Positions 1 through 13,342 of a stretch of DNA of 55,851 bases are shown one piece after another. The stretch is from Euglena gracilis (lineage: Eukaryota; Euglenozoa; Euglenophyceae; Euglenales; Euglenaceae), in contig CAAHFI011577194.1 of assembly GCA_900893395.1 (NCBI GenBank), positions 1-55,851 on the forward strand, given 5' to 3'. The position numbers were made by a program, and so were the translations under genes. The notes under the pieces were generated by a model, which worked only from the letters and a program-made list of their open reading frames with translations, was not told the DNA's origin and did not search any database. The number at the start of each line of letters is the position of its first letter. Position 1 is the stretch's first letter.

Positions 1-1283
1 TACCCAAAGCATACCACCACCTTTATTTACTTGGAAAATGTGAAATAAATGAGTGATAGGCACAAGAAATCCGAAAGCCGCACAAGTGTGCTTTGAAAGT
101 ACCCTCCCCCCCGATAATATGACAACTTTAACACCCTCACCCCTTGAAAATGTGAGGTGGCAAATAACCGTTGCCCCCCCCCACACCCCAAGGAAAAGGC
201 ACAAAAAAATGGCACCACCAAAATAAAACCAAAGTTAAAAATTGAAAATGGGGCTTTGTTGAAGAGGTAAACCATTGAAATTTTGAAAAGATGATGCCCC
301 TAACCGATATTTTGACTTAAAAAAAAGCGAAGCAAAAAATTATATGATCCCAAGGGGGGTGGGGTTTGTAACATTATTATGGTACCCAAAGCATACCACC
401 ACCTTTATTTACTTGGAAAATGTGAAATAAATGAGTGATAGGCACAAGAAATCCGAAAGCCGCACAAGTGTGCTTTGAAAGTACCCTCCCCCCCCCGATA
501 ATATGACAACTTTAACACCTCACCCCTGAAAATGTGAGGTGGCAAATAACCGTTGCCCCCCCCCACACCCAAGAGGAAAAGGCACAAAAAAATGGCACCA
601 CCAAAATAAAACCAAAGTTAAAAATTGAAAATGGGGCTTTGTTGAAGAGGTAAACCATTGAAATTTTGAAAAGATGATGCCCCTAACCGATATTTTGACT
701 TAAAAAAAAGCGAAGCAAAAAATTATATGATCCCAAGGGGGGTGGGGGTTTGTAACATTATTATGGTACCCAAAGCATACCACCACCTTTATTTACTTGG
801 AAAATGTGAAATAAATGAGTGATAGGCACAAGAAATCCGAAAGCCGCACAAGTGTGCTTTGAAAGTACCCTCCCCCCCCCCGATAATATGACAACTTTAA
901 CACCTCACCCCTGAAAATGTGAGGTGGCAAATAACCGTTGCCCCCCCCCACACCCAAAGGAAAAGGCACAAAAAAATGGCACCGCCAAAATAAAACCAAA
1001 GTTAAAAATTGAAAATGGGGCTTTGTTGAAGAGGTAAACCATTGAAATTTTGAAAAGATGATGCCCCTAACCGATATTTTGACTTAAAAAAAAGCGAAGC
1101 AAAAAATTATATGATCCCAAGGGGGGTGGGGGTTTGTAACATTATTATGGTACCCAAAGCATACCACCACCTTTATTTACTTGGAAAATGTGAAATAAAT
1201 GAGTGATAGGCACAAGAAATCCGAAAGCCGCACAAGTGTGCTTTGAAAGTACCCTCCCCCCCCCGATAATATGACAACTTTAA

Positions 1284-1309
1284 CACCTCACCCCTGAAAA
1301 TGTGAGGTG
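1284..1309. repeat. Hairpin of the satellite unit (representative copy)
   Basis: CACCTCAC and GTGAGGTG are perfect 8-bp inverted arms around a 10-base spacer (CCCTGAAAAT). The same hairpin occurs in nearly every unit of both arrays; spacer length varies by one base in units with CCCCCTG or CCCCTTG. It begins about seven bases after the point where telomeric repeats interrupt two units. It could be a protein-binding site of the satellite or a structure-forming fragile spot; no known box is matched. Confidence 0.85.
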
Positions 1310-4300
1310 GCAAATAACCGTTGCCCCCCCCACACCCAAGAGGAAAAGGCACAAAAAAATGGCACCCCAAAATAAAACCAAAGTTAAAAATTGAAAATGG
1401 GGCTTTGTTGAAGAGGTAAACCATTGAAATTTTGAAAAGATGATGCCCCTAACCGATATTTTGACTTAAAAAAAAGCGAAGCAAAAAATTATATGATCCC
1501 AAGGGGGGTGGGGGGTTTGTAACATTATTATGGTACCCAAAGCATACCACCACCTTTATTTACTTGGAAAATGTGAAATAAATGAGTGATAGGCACAAGA
1601 AATCCGAAAGCCGCACAAGTGTGCTTTGAAAGTACCCTCCCCCCCCCCGATAATATGACAACTTTAACACCTCACCCCTGAAAATGTGAGGTGGCAAATA
1701 ACCGTTGCCCCCCCCCACACCCAAGAGGAAAAGGCACAAAAAAATGGCACCACCAAAATAAAACCAAAGTTAAAAATTGAAATGGGGCTTTGTTGAAGAG
1801 GTAAACCATTGAAATTTTGAAAAGATGATGCCCCTAACCGATATTTTGACTTAAAAAAAAGCGAAGCAAAAAATTATATGATCCCAAGGGGGTGGGGGGT
1901 TTGTAACATTATTATGGTACCCAAAGCATACCACCACCTTTATTTACTTGGAAAATGTGAAATAAATGAGTGATAGGCACAAGAAATCCGAAAGCCGCAC
2001 AAGTGTGCTTTGAAAGTACCCTCCCCCCCCCCGATAATATGACAACTTTAACACCTCACCCCTGAAAATGTGAGGTGGCAAATAACCGTTGCCCCCCCCA
2101 CACCCAAGGGAAAAGGCACAAAAAAATGGCACCACCAAAATAAAACCAAAGTTAAAAATTGAAAATGGGGCTTTGTTGAAGAGGTAAACCATTGAAATTT
2201 TGAAAAGATGATGCCCCTAACCGATATTTTGACTTAAAAAAAAGCGAAGCAAAAAATTATATGATCCCAAGGGGGGTGGGGGGTTTGTAACATTATTATG
2301 GTACCCAAAGCATACCACCACCTTTATTTACTTGGAAAATGTGAAATAAATGAGTGATAGGCACAAGAAATCCGAAAGCCGCACAAGTGTGCTTTGAAAG
2401 TACCCTCCCCCCCCCCCGATAATATGACAACTTTAACACCTCACCCCTGAAAATGTGAGGTGGCAAATAACCGTTGCCCCCCCCCACACCCAAGAGGAAA
2501 AGGCACAAAAAAATGGCACCGCCAAAATAAAACCAAAGTTAAAAATTGAAATGGGGCTTTGTTGAAGAGGTAAACCATTGAAATTTTGAAAAGATGATGC
2601 CCCTAACCGATATTTTGACTTAAAAAAAAGCGAAGCAAAAAATTATATGATCCCAAGGGGGGTGGGGGGTTTGTAACATTATTATGGTACCCAAAGCATA
2701 CCACCACCTTTATTTACTTGGAAAATGTGAAATAAATGAGTGATAGGCACAAGAAATCCGAAAGCCGCACAAGTGTGCTTTGAAAGTACCCTCCCCCCCC
2801 CGATAATATGACAACTTTAACACCTCACCCCTGAAAATGTGAGGTGGCAAATAACCGTTGCCCCCCCCCACACCCAAGGGAAAAGGCACAAAAAAATGGC
2901 ACCACCAAAATAAAACCAAAGTTAAAAATTGAAATGGGGCTTTGTTGAAGAGGTAAACCATTGAAATTTTGAAAAGATGATGCCCCTAACCGATATTTTG
3001 ACTTAAAAAAAAGCGAAGCAAAAAATTATATGATCCCAAGGGGGGTGGGGGGTTTGTAACATTATTATGGTACCCAAAGCATACCACCACCTTTATTTAC
3101 TTGGAAAATGTGAAATAAATGAGTGATAGGCACAAGAAATCCGAAAGCCGCACAAGTGTGCTTTGAAAGTACCCTCCCCCCCCCCGATAATATGACAACT
3201 TTAACACCTCACCCCTGAAAATGTGAGGTGGCAAATAACCGTTGCCCCCCCCACACCCAAGAGGAAAAGGCACAAAAAAATGGCACCGCCAAAATAAAAC
3301 CAAAGTTAAAAATTGAAATGGGGCTTTGTTGAAGAGGTAAACCATTGAAATTTTGAAAAGATGATGCCCCTAACCGATATTTTGACTTAAAAAAAAGCGA
3401 AGCAAAAAATTATATGATCCCAAGGGGGGTGGGGGGTTTGTAACATTATTATGGTACCCAAAGCATACCACCACCTTTATTTACTTGGAAAATGTGAAAT
3501 AAATGAGTGATAGGCACAAGAAATCCGAAAGCCGCACAAGTGTGCTTTGAAAGTACCCTCCCCCCCCCCGATAATATGACAACTTTAACACCTCACCCCT
3601 GAAAATGTGAGGTGGCAAATAACCGTTGCCCCCCCCACACCCAAGAGGAAAAGGCACAAAAAAATGGCACCCCAAAATAAAACCAAAGTTAAAAATTGAA
3701 ATGGGGCTTTGTTGAAGAGGTAAACCATTGAAATTTTGAAAAGATGATGCCCCTAACCGATATTTTGACTTAAAAAAAAGCGAAGCAAAAAATTATATGA
3801 TCCCAAGGGGGGTGGGGGGTTTGCAACATTATTATGGTACCCAAAGCATACCACCACCTTTATTTACTTGGAAAATGTGAAATAAATGAGTGATAGGCAC
3901 AAGAAATCCGAAAGCCGCACAAGTGTGCTTTGAAAGTACCCTCCCCCCCCCCGATAATATGACAACTTTAACACCTCACCCCTGAAAATGTGAGGTGGCA
4001 AATAACCGTTGCCCCCCCCACACCCAAGAGGAAAAGGCACAAAAAAATGGCACCGCCAAAATAAAACCAAAGTTAAAAATTGAAAATGGGGCTTTGTTGA
4101 AGAGGTAAACCATTGAAATTTTGAAAAGATGATGCCCCTAACCGATATTTTGACTTAAAAAAAAGCGAAGCAAAAAATTATATGATCCCAAGGGGGGTGG
4201 GGGGTTTGCAACATTATTATGGTACCCAAAGCATACCACCACCTTTATTTACTTGGAAAATGTGAAATAAATGAGTGATAGGCACAAGAAATCCGAAAGC

Positions 4301-7300
4301 CGCACAAGTGTGCTTTGAAAGTACCCTCCCCCCCCCGATAATATGACAACTTTAACACCTCACCCCTGAAAATGTGAGGTGGCAAATAACCGTTGCCCCC
4401 CCCACACCCAAGAGGAAAAGGCACAAAAAAATGGCACCCCAAAATAAAACCAAAGTTAAAAATTGAAATGGGGCTTTGTTGAAGAGGTAAACCATTGAAA
4501 TTTTGAAAAGATGATGCCCCTAACCGATATTTTGACTTAAAAAAAAGCGAAGCAAAAAATTATATGATCCCAAGGGGGGTGGGGGGTTTGTAACATTATT
4601 ATGGTACCCAAAGCATACCACCACCTTTATTTACTTGGAAAATGTGAAATAAATGAGTGATAGGCACAAGAAATCCGAAAGCCGCACAAGTGTGCTTTGA
4701 AAGTACCCTCCCCCCCCCGATAATATGACAACTTTAACACCTCACCCCTGAAAATGTGAGGTGGCAAATAACCGTTGCCCCCCCCCACACCCAAGAGGAA
4801 AAGGCACAAAAAAATGGCACCGCCAAAATAAAACCAAAGTTAAAAATTGAACATGGGGCTTTGTTGAAGAGGTAAACCATTGAAATTTTGAAAAGATGAT
4901 GCCCCTAACCGATATTTTGACTTAAAAAAAAGCGAAGCAAAAAATTATATGATCCCAAGGGGGGTGGGGGGTTTGCAACATTATTATGGTACCCAAAGCA
5001 TACCACCACCTTTATTTACTTGGAAAATGTGAAATAAATGAGTGATAGGCACAAGAAATCCGAAAGCCGCACAAGTGTGCTTTGAAAGTACCCTCCCCCC
5101 CCCGATAATATGACAACTTTAACACCTCACCCCTGAAAATGTGAGGTGGCAAATAACCGTTGCCCCCCCCACACCCAAGAGGAAAAGGCACAAAAAAATG
5201 GCACCGCCAAAATAAAACCAAAGTTAAAAATTGAACATGGGGCTTTGTTGAAGAGGTAAACCATTGAAATTTTGAAAAGATGATGCCCCTAACCGATATT
5301 TTGACTTAAAAAAAAGCGAAGCAAAAAATTATATGATCCCAAGGGGGGTGGGGGGTTTGTAACATTATTATGGTACCCAAAGCATACCACCACCTTTATT
5401 TACTTGGAAAATGTGAAATAAATGAGTGATAGGCACAAGAAATCCGAAAGCCGCACAAGTGTGCTTTGAAAGTACCCTCCCCCCCCCCGATAATATGACA
5501 ACTTTAACACCTCACCCCTGAAAATGTGAGGTGGCAAATAACCGTTGCCCCCCCCCACACCCAAGAGGAAAAGGCACAAAAAAATGGCACCACCAAAATA
5601 AAACCAAAGTTAAAAATTGAAATGGGGCTTTGTTGAAGAGGTAAACCATTGAAATTTTGAAAAGATGATGCCCCTAACCGATATTTTGACTTAAAAAAAA
5701 GCGAAGCAAAAAATTATATGATCCCAAGGGGGGTGGGGGGTTTGTAACATTATTATGGTACCCAAAGCATACCACCACCTTTATTTACTTGGAAAATGTG
5801 AAATAAATGAGTGATAGGCACAAGAAATCCGAAAGCCGCACAAGTGTGCTTTGAAAGTACCCTCCCCCCCCCGATAATATGACAACTTTAACACCTCACC
5901 CCTGAAAATGTGAGGTGGCAAATAACCGTTGCCCCCCCCACACCCAAGGGAAAAGGCACAAAAAAATGGCACCACCAAAATAAAACCAAAGTTAAAAATT
6001 GAAAATGGGGCTTTGTTGAAGAGGTAAACCATTGAAATTTTGAAAAGATGATGCCCCTAACCGATATTTTGACTTAAAAAAAAGCGAAGCAAAAAATTAT
6101 ATGATCCCAAGGGGGGTGGGGGGTTTGTAACATTATTATGGTACCCAAAGCATACCACCACCTTTATTTACTTGGAAAATGTGAAATAAATGAGTGATAG
6201 GCACAAGAAATCCGAAAGCCGCACAAGTGTGCTTTGAAAGTACCCTCCCCCCCCCGATAATATGACAACTTTAACACCTCACCCCTGAAAATGTGAGGTG
6301 GCAAATAACCGTTGCCCCCCCCACACCCAAGGGAAAAGGCACAAAAAAATGGCACCACCAAAATAAAACCAAAGTTAAAAATTGAAAATGGGGCTTTGTT
6401 GAAGAGGTAAACCATTGAAATTTTGAAAAGATGATGCCCCTAACCGATATTTTGACTTAAAAAAAAGCGAAGCAAAAAATTATATGATCCCAAGGGGGGT
6501 GGGGGTTTGTAACATTATTATGGTACCCAAAGCATACCACCACCTTTATTTACTTGGAAAATGTGAAATAAATGAGTGATAGGCACAAGAAATCCGAAAG
6601 CCGCACAAGTGTGCTTTGAAAGTACCCTCCCCCCCCCGATAATATGACAACTTTAACACCTCACCCCTGAAAATGTGAGGTGGCAAATAACCGTTGCCCC
6701 CCCCACACCCAAGAGGAAAAGGCACAAAAAAATGGCACCGCCAAAATAAAACCAAAGTTAAAAATTGAACATGGGGCTTTGTTGAAGAGGTAAACCATTG
6801 AAATTTTGAAAAGATGATGCCCCTAACCGATATTTTGACTTAAAAAAAAGCGAAGCAAAAAATTATATGATCCCAAGGGGGGTGGGGGGTTTGCAACATT
6901 ATTATGGTACCCAAAGCATACCACCACCTTTATTTACTTGGAAAATGTGAAATAAATGAGTGATAGGCACAAGAAATCCGAAAGCCGCACAAGTGTGCTT
7001 TGAAAGTACCCTCCCCCCCCCGATAATATGACAACTTTAACACCTCACCCCTGAAAATGTGAGGTGGCAAATAACCGTTGCCCCCCCCACACCCAAGAGG
7101 AAAAGGCACAAAAAAATGGCACCGCCAAAATAAAACCAAAGTTAAAAATTGAACATGGGGCTTTGTTGAAGAGGTAAACCATTGAAATTTTGAAAAGATG
7201 ATGCCCCTAACCGATATTTTGACTTAAAAAAAAGCGAAGCAAAAAATTATATGATCCCAAGGGGGGTGGGGGGTTTGTAACATTATTATGGTACCCAAAG

Positions 7301-9217
7301 CATACCACCACCTTTATTTACTTGGAAAATGTGAAATAAATGAGTGATAGGCACAAGAAATCCGAAAGCCGCACAAGTGTGCTTTGAAAGTACCCTCCCC
7401 CCCCCGATAATATGACAACTTTAACACCTCACCCCTGAAAATGTGAGGTGGCAAATAACCGTTGCCCCCCCCACACCCAAGAGGAAAAGGCACAAAAAAA
7501 TGGCACCGCCAAAATAAAACCAAAGTTAAAAATTGAAATGGGGCTTTGTTGAAGAGGTAAACCATTGAAATTTTGAAAAGATGATGCCCCTAACCGATAT
7601 TTTGACTTAAAAAAAAGCGAAGCAAAAAATTATATGATCCCAAGGGGGGTGGGGGGTTTGCAACATTATTATGGTACCCAAAGCATACCACCACCTTTAT
7701 TTACTTGGAAAATGTGAAATAAATGAGTGATAGGCACAAGAAATCCGAAAGCCGCACAAGTGTGCTTTGAAAGTACCCTCCCCCCCCCCGATAATATGAC
7801 AACTTTAACACCTCACCCCTGAAAATGTGAGGTGGCAAATAACCGTTGCCCCCCCCACACCCAAGAGGAAAAGGCACAAAAAAATGGCACCACCAAAATA
7901 AAACCAAAGTTAAAAATTGAAAATGGGGCTTTGTTGAAGAGGTAAACCATTGAAATTTTGAAAAGATGATGCCCCTAACCGATATTTTGACTTAAAAAAA
8001 AGCGAAGCAAAAAATTATATGATCCCAAGGGGGGTGGGGGGTTTGCAACATTATTATGGTACCCAAAGCATACCACCACCTTTATTTACTTGGAAAATGT
8101 GAAATAAATGAGTGATAGGCACAAGAAATCCGAAAGCCGCACAAGTGTGCTTTGAAAGTACCCTCCCCCCCCCGATAATATGACAACTTTAACACCTCAC
8201 CCCCTGAAAATGTGAGGTGGCAAATAACCGTTGCCCCCCCCCACACCCAAGAGGAAAAGGCACAAAAAAATGGCACCGCCAAAATAAAACCAAAGTTAAA
8301 AATTGAACATGGGGCTTTGTTGAAGAGGTAAACCATTGAAATTTTGAAAAGATGATGCCCCTAACCGATATTTTGACTTAAAAAAAAGCGAAGCAAAAAA
8401 TTATATGATCCCAAGGGGGGTGGGGGGTTTGTAACATTATTATGGTACCCAAAGCATACCACCACCTTTATTTACTTGGAAAATGTGAAATAAATGAGTG
8501 ATAGGCACAAGAAATCCGAAAGCCGCACAAGTGTGCTTTGAAAGTACCCTCCCCCCCCCCGATAATATGACAACTTTAACACCTCACCCCTGAAAATGTG
8601 AGGTGGCAAATAACCGTTGCCCCCCCCCACACCCAAGAGGAAAAGGCACAAAAAAATGGCACCGCCAAAATAAAACCAAAGTTAAAAATTGAACATGGGG
8701 CTTTGTTGAAGAGGTAAACCATTGAAATTTTGAAAAGATGATGCCCCTAACCGATATTTTGACTTAAAAAAAAGCGAAGCAAAAAATTATATGATCCCAA
8801 GGGGGGTGGGGGGTTTGCAACATTATTATGGTACCCAAAGCATACCACCACCTTTATTTACTTGGAAAATGTGAAATAAATGAGTGATAGGCACAAGAAA
8901 TCCGAAAGCCGCACAAGTGTGCTTTGAAAGTACCCTCCCCCCCCCCGATAATATGACAACTTTAACACCTCACCCCTGAAAATGTGAGGTGGCAAATAAC
9001 CGTTGCCCCCCCCCACACCCAAGAGGAAAAGGCACAAAAAAATGGCACCGCCAAAATAAAACCAAAGTTAAAAATTGAACATGGGGCTTTGTTGAAGAGG
9101 TAAACCATTGAAATTTTGAAAAGATGATGCCCCTAACCGATATTTTGACTTAAAAAAAAGCGAAGCAAAAAATTATATGATCCCAAGGGGGGTGGGGGGT
9201 TTGTAACATTATTATGG

Positions 9218-11908
9218 TACCCAAAGCATACCACCACCTTTATTTACTTGGAAAATGTGAAATAAATGAGTGATAGGCACAAGAAATCCGAAAGCCGCAC
9301 AAGTGTGCTTTGAAAGTACCCTCCCCCCCCCGATGATATGACAACTTTAACACCCACCCCTTGAAAATGTGAGGTGGCAAATAACCGTTGCCCCCCCCCA
9401 CACCCAAGGGAAAAGGCACAAAAAAATGGCACCACCAAAATAAAACCAAAGTTAAAAATTGAAAATGGGGCTTTGTTGAGAGGTAAACCATTGAAATTTT
9501 GAAAAGATGATGCCCCTAACCGATATTTTGACTTAAAAAAAAGCGAAGCAAAAAATTATATGATCCCAAGGGGGGTGGGGGGTTTGTAACATTATTATGG
9601 TACCCAAAGCATACCACCACCTTTATTTACTTGGAAAATGTGAAATAAATGAGTGATAGGCACAAGAAATCCGAAAGCCGCACAAGTGTGCTTTGAAAGT
9701 ACCCTCCCCCCCCCCGATAATATGACAACTTTAACACCTCACCCCTTGAAAATGTGAGGTGGCAAATAACCGTTGCCCCCCCCACACCCCAAGGGAAAAG
9801 GCACAAAAAAACGGCACCACCAAAATAAAACCAAAGTTAAAAATTGAAAATGGGGCTTTGTTGAAGAGGTAAACCATTGAAATTTTGAAAAGATGATGCC
9901 CCTAACCGATATTTTGACTTAAAAAAAAGCGAAGCAAAAAATTATATGATCCCAAGGGGGGTGGGGGGTTTGTAACATTATTATGGTACCCAAAGCATAC
10001 CACCACCTTTATTTACTTGGAAAATGTGAAATAAATGAGTGATAGGCACAAGAAATCCGAAAGCCGCACAAGTGTGCTTTGAAAGTACCCTCCCCCCCCC
10101 CGATAATATGACAACTTTAACACCTCACCCCCTGAAAATGTGAGGTGGCAAATAACCGTTGCCCCCCCCACACCCAAGAGGAAAAGGCACAAAAAAATGG
10201 CACCGCCAAAATAAAACCAAAGTTAAAAATTGAACATGGGGCTTTGTTGAAGAGGTAAACCATTGAAATTTTGAAAAGATGATGCCCCTAACCGATATTT
10301 TGACTTAAAAAAAAGCGAAGCAAAAAATTATATGATCCCAAGGGGGTGGGGGGTTTGCAACATTATTATGGTACCCAAAGCATACCACCACCTTTATTTA
10401 CTTGGAAAATGTGAAATAAATGAGTGATAGGCACAAGAAATCCGAAAGCCGCACAAGTGTGCTTTGAAAGTACCCTCCCCCCCCCGATGATATGACAACT
10501 TTAACACCCACCCCTTGAAAATGTGAGGTGGCAAATAACCGTTGCCCCCCCCACACCCCAAGGGAAAAGGCACAAAAAAATGGCACCACCAAAATAAAAC
10601 CAAAGTTAAAAATTGAAAATGGGGCTTTGTTGAGAGGTAAACCATTGAAATTTTGAAAAGATGATGCCCCTAACCGATATTTTGACTTAAAAAAAAGCGA
10701 AGCAAAAAATTATATGATCCCAAGGGGGTGGGGGGTTTGTAACATTATTATGGTACCCAAAGCATACCACCACCTTTATTTACTTGGAAAATGTGAAATA
10801 AATGAGTGATAGGCACAAGAAATCCGAAAGCCGCACAAGTGTGCTTTGAAAGTACCCTCCCCCCCCCCGATAATATGACAACTTTAACACCTCACCCCCT
10901 GAAAATGTGAGGTGGCAAATAACCGTTGCCCCCCCCCACACCCAAGAGGAAAAGGCACAAAAAAATGGCACCGCCAAAATAAAACCAAAGTTAAAAATTG
11001 AACATGGGGCTTTGTTGAAGAGGTAAACCATTGAAATTTTGAAAAGATGATGCCCCTAACCGATATTTTGACTTAAAAAAAAGCGAAGCAAAAAATTATA
11101 TGATCCCAAGGGGGGTGGGGGTTTGCAACATTATTATGGTACCCAAAGCATACCACCACCTTTATTTACTTGGAAAATGTGAAATAAATGAGTGATAGGC
11201 ACAAGAAATCCGAAAGCCGCACAAGTGTGCTTTGAAAGTACCCTCCCCCCCCCCGATAATATGACAACTTTAACACCTCACCCCTGAAAATGTGAGGTGG
11301 CAAATAACCGTTGCCCCCCCCACACCCAAGAGGAAAAGGCACAAAAAAATGGCACCGCCAAAATAAAACCAAAGTTAAAAATTGAAAATGGGGCTTTGTT
11401 GAAGAGGTAAACCATTGAAATTTTGAAAAGATGATGCCCCTAACCGATATTTTGACTTAAAAAAAAGCGAAGCAAAAAATTATATGATCCCAAGGGGGGT
11501 GGGGGGTTTGCAACATTATTATGGTACCCAAAGCATACCACCACCTTTATTTACTTGGAAAATGTGAAATAAATGAGTGATAGGCACAAGAAATCCGAAC
11601 GCCGCACAAGTGTGCTTTGAAAGTACCCTCCCCCCCCCGATGATATGACAACTTTAACACCCCACCCCTTGAAAATGTGAGGTGGCAAATAACCGTTGCC
11701 CCCCCCCACACCCCAAGGGAAAAGGCACAAAAAAATGGCACCACCAAAATAAAACCAAAGTTAAAAATTGAAAATGGGGCTTTGTTGGAGAGGTAAACCA
11801 TTGAAATTTTGAAAAGATGATGCCCCTAACCGATATTTTGACTTAAAAAAAAGCGAAGCAAAAAATTATACGATCCCAAGGGGGTGGGGGTTTGTAACAT
11901 TATTATGG
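9218..11908. repeat. Local trimeric higher-order repeat within the left array
   Basis: The units starting at 9218, 10372 and 11525 share GATGATATG instead of GATAATATG, a CACCCAC or CACCCCAC form of the left hairpin arm, CCCCTTG, and a loss or change in the TTGAAGAGG stretch. They are spaced 1154 and 1153 bp apart, exactly three units. The intervening units are of the common type. I saw this variant nowhere else in the window. Confidence 0.7.
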
Positions 11909-12031
11909 TACCCAAAGCATACCACCACCTTTATTTACTTGGAAAATGTGAAATAAATGAGTGATAGGCACAAGAAATCCGAAAGCCGCACAAGTGTGCT
12001 TTGAAAGTACCCCCCCCCGATAATATGACAA

Positions 12032-12060
12032 GGTTAGGGTTTGGGTTAGGGTTAGGGTTG
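12032..12060 (+). repeat. Short interstitial telomeric tract, TTAGGG orientation
   Basis: The interrupted satellite unit reads GATAATATGACAA up to 12031, then 29 bases made of GGTTAGGG, TTTGGG, TTAGGG, TTAGGG and TTG, and resumes with ACACCTCACC at 12061. The tract replaces the seven bases CTTTAAC of the ordinary unit. The G-rich strand is the plus strand, so the repeat runs towards the island. The unit is continuous on both sides of the tract, so this is an insertion or replacement inside a unit and not a simple end-to-end chromosome fusion. Confidence 0.92.
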
Positions 12061-12336
12061 ACACCTCACCTCCTGAAAATGTGAGGTGGCAAATAATCGT
12101 TACCCCCCCCACCCCAAAGTAAAAGGCACAAAAAATGACACCGCCAAAATAAAACCAAAGTTAAAAAATGATAATGGAGCTTGGACGTTAAGCAAAACAT
12201 ACTTGTTTGGTTGATGAGTGTCGTCTGAAGGCCATTACATTACACATCGTAAATTGCATATTATGTCCATATACTTCTAAAGGCAGTGGCAAAGGCAAAA
12301 GCAAAGTGGGAAACACACAATTGTGCTTTGTTTGTC

Positions 12337-12634
12337 CTACTCTTCATCCTGATCATGTCCCTCCCTAGAACGTTTTTTGCTCCTCCTCTTGACGTCTTTA
12401 AGGTCAAGTCTCAAGGGACCGTCCTTCAAAACGTTACCCTTTACCTTGAGCCAGAGAGAGGAAAGGTTAGCAGAAGAAGGTAAGAGCACAAACTTGGTAC
12501 CATTATTTGTCCATCCCTATTCGATTCATAAGCAACTTCAAAAAACGTACGTCCAAATTTCTGAATTTGGGCAAGCTGAATTTATACGAATTATGGAAAC
12601 GATAAACCCATGTCGTGCTTATACACTTAGCCAT
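12337..12634 (-). CDS. Gene D: small two-exon protein with a basic/acidic tail, unknown function
   Basis: A minus-strand model with exons 12551-12634 and 12337-12492 keeps one open frame across a GT-AG intron of 58 bp (a nearer AG at 12517 would also stay in frame) and ends at TAG. The product would be 79 aa. The first exon starts MAKCISTTW. The second has an alternating hydrophobic/charged stretch and ends in a lysine/arginine-rich run (KDVKRRSKKRSREG) followed by DQDEE, which could act as a nuclear-localisation signal (inference). A stop lies just before the ATG, so either this is the start or the exon is internal to a longer gene with an acceptor inside it. The plus strand also has an overlapping 132-codon frame (12377-12775); the minus reading is preferred for its charged composition and matching splice phases. 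No family recognised. Confidence 0.4.
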
Positions 12635-13015
12635 TCACCATTCACCACTGGTGCGCATGACGTTTTTGTGCAAACCCCTGCCCCAAATGACACCAATCCC
12701 CAAAAAAAGACACCCCCTCTCGGCGTCCGACTTGGGCCACCAAGTAATTACCCCAAAGACCTGGGACCGACTTGAAAATTTCAATTTGCAAAAAATACGG
12801 GATTTTAGTACATTTTAAACCTAAGGAAAATCTAAAATGTTGGGTGCTATTACCCCCCACCCCGAAGAAATACCCCCCCCTCCGGCCAGGTGTGCGTCGG
12901 AATGAGTAAGGAAGGGAGGGCGCGCCGGCGAAACAAGTCTTAAAGGTGGTAGATGGATGGGTGGGTAGGTAAGGTGATGGAGGTGGGGTGGGTGGATGAG
13001 TGTGTGGGTACGTGT
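12635..13015. other. Intergenic stretch with G-rich simple repeat
   Basis: No gene is supported here. About 12943-13010 is a degenerate run of GGTGG, GGTAG and GATGG words. The 125-codon minus frame across 12642-13019 is proline/histidine-rich because it reads this simple sequence and is not called. Confidence 0.5.
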
Positions 13016-13342
13016 TCACGTTGTGAGTTGTTTTGAATTGTCAAGTTTTTTTTTAAGCAAGTACTTCAGTTTATAGTTTATGTACATTTTTTCATGTGTC
13101 TTTGTTGTATTTATTTGAAGGAGCGCAATTTCATGGATTTGATGAACGAATGGTTTCTTTAAACAAAGAGGGATGATGCCAACATCAGTGCCCACGTTAA
13201 TGTGTTGCCTTGCATTACGGTGCTCCGTGGAGAATGAATGAAAGGAAGGACTCGTCTCCAAAACTACTCCCATTCTTTGCCAAAATGGCAACGCCTCACT
13301 TGTAGAGCAGCCGAAGATAATCACGTGCTCAATAAAAAACAT
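13016..13342 (-). other. Open frame of doubtful coding status
   Basis: A 108-codon minus-strand frame ends at 13016. Its middle has a plausible protein composition (leucine/isoleucine with histidine and lysine), but its C-terminal third is AT-rich and lysine/asparagine-rich, as expected of untranslated sequence. I found no convincing splice partner. It could be the last exon of a gene whose other exons are not readable; no family recognised. Confidence 0.2.

Larger units (their letters stand above)
1..12182. repeat. Left satellite array, ~384-bp unit, 31 full copies plus a diverged end unit
   Basis: Head-to-tail copies each begin with TACCCAAAGCATACCACCAC; unit starts are at 1, 383, 767, 1151, 1534, 1918 and so on to 11909, giving 31 complete units averaging 384 bp. 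Landmarks in unit 1151-1533: an imperfect inverted repeat GCACA-AG-TGTGC, a C run, an 8-bp-arm hairpin (1284-1309), a second C run before ACACCC, and a G6-T-G6 run (1503-1515). Units differ mainly in C/G-run length and in a few recurrent substitutions (TTGTAAC/TTGCAAC, GAAATGG/GAAAATGG/GAACATGG, CACCGCC/CACCACC/CACCCC). This is the pattern of an array homogenised by unequal exchange. The last unit (from 11909) is the most diverged and fades out near 12182. A pericentromeric or subtelomeric satellite would fit; the sequence does not say which. Confidence 0.97.

Noticed and set aside
27-12112. Dozens of 60-84 aa minus-strand frames, one per satellite unit
   Set aside because: They are the same stretch repeated, switch between two frames as C-run length changes, and have no gene-like start context. 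They reflect repeat homogenisation.
1-12182. CRISPR-like array of regular repeats
   Set aside because: The whole ~384-bp unit repeats with no unique spacers, and the DNA is eukaryotic.
12377-12775. 132-codon plus-strand frame
   Set aside because: The minus-strand reading (gene D) has matching splice phases and better composition. The plus frame is kept only as an alternative.
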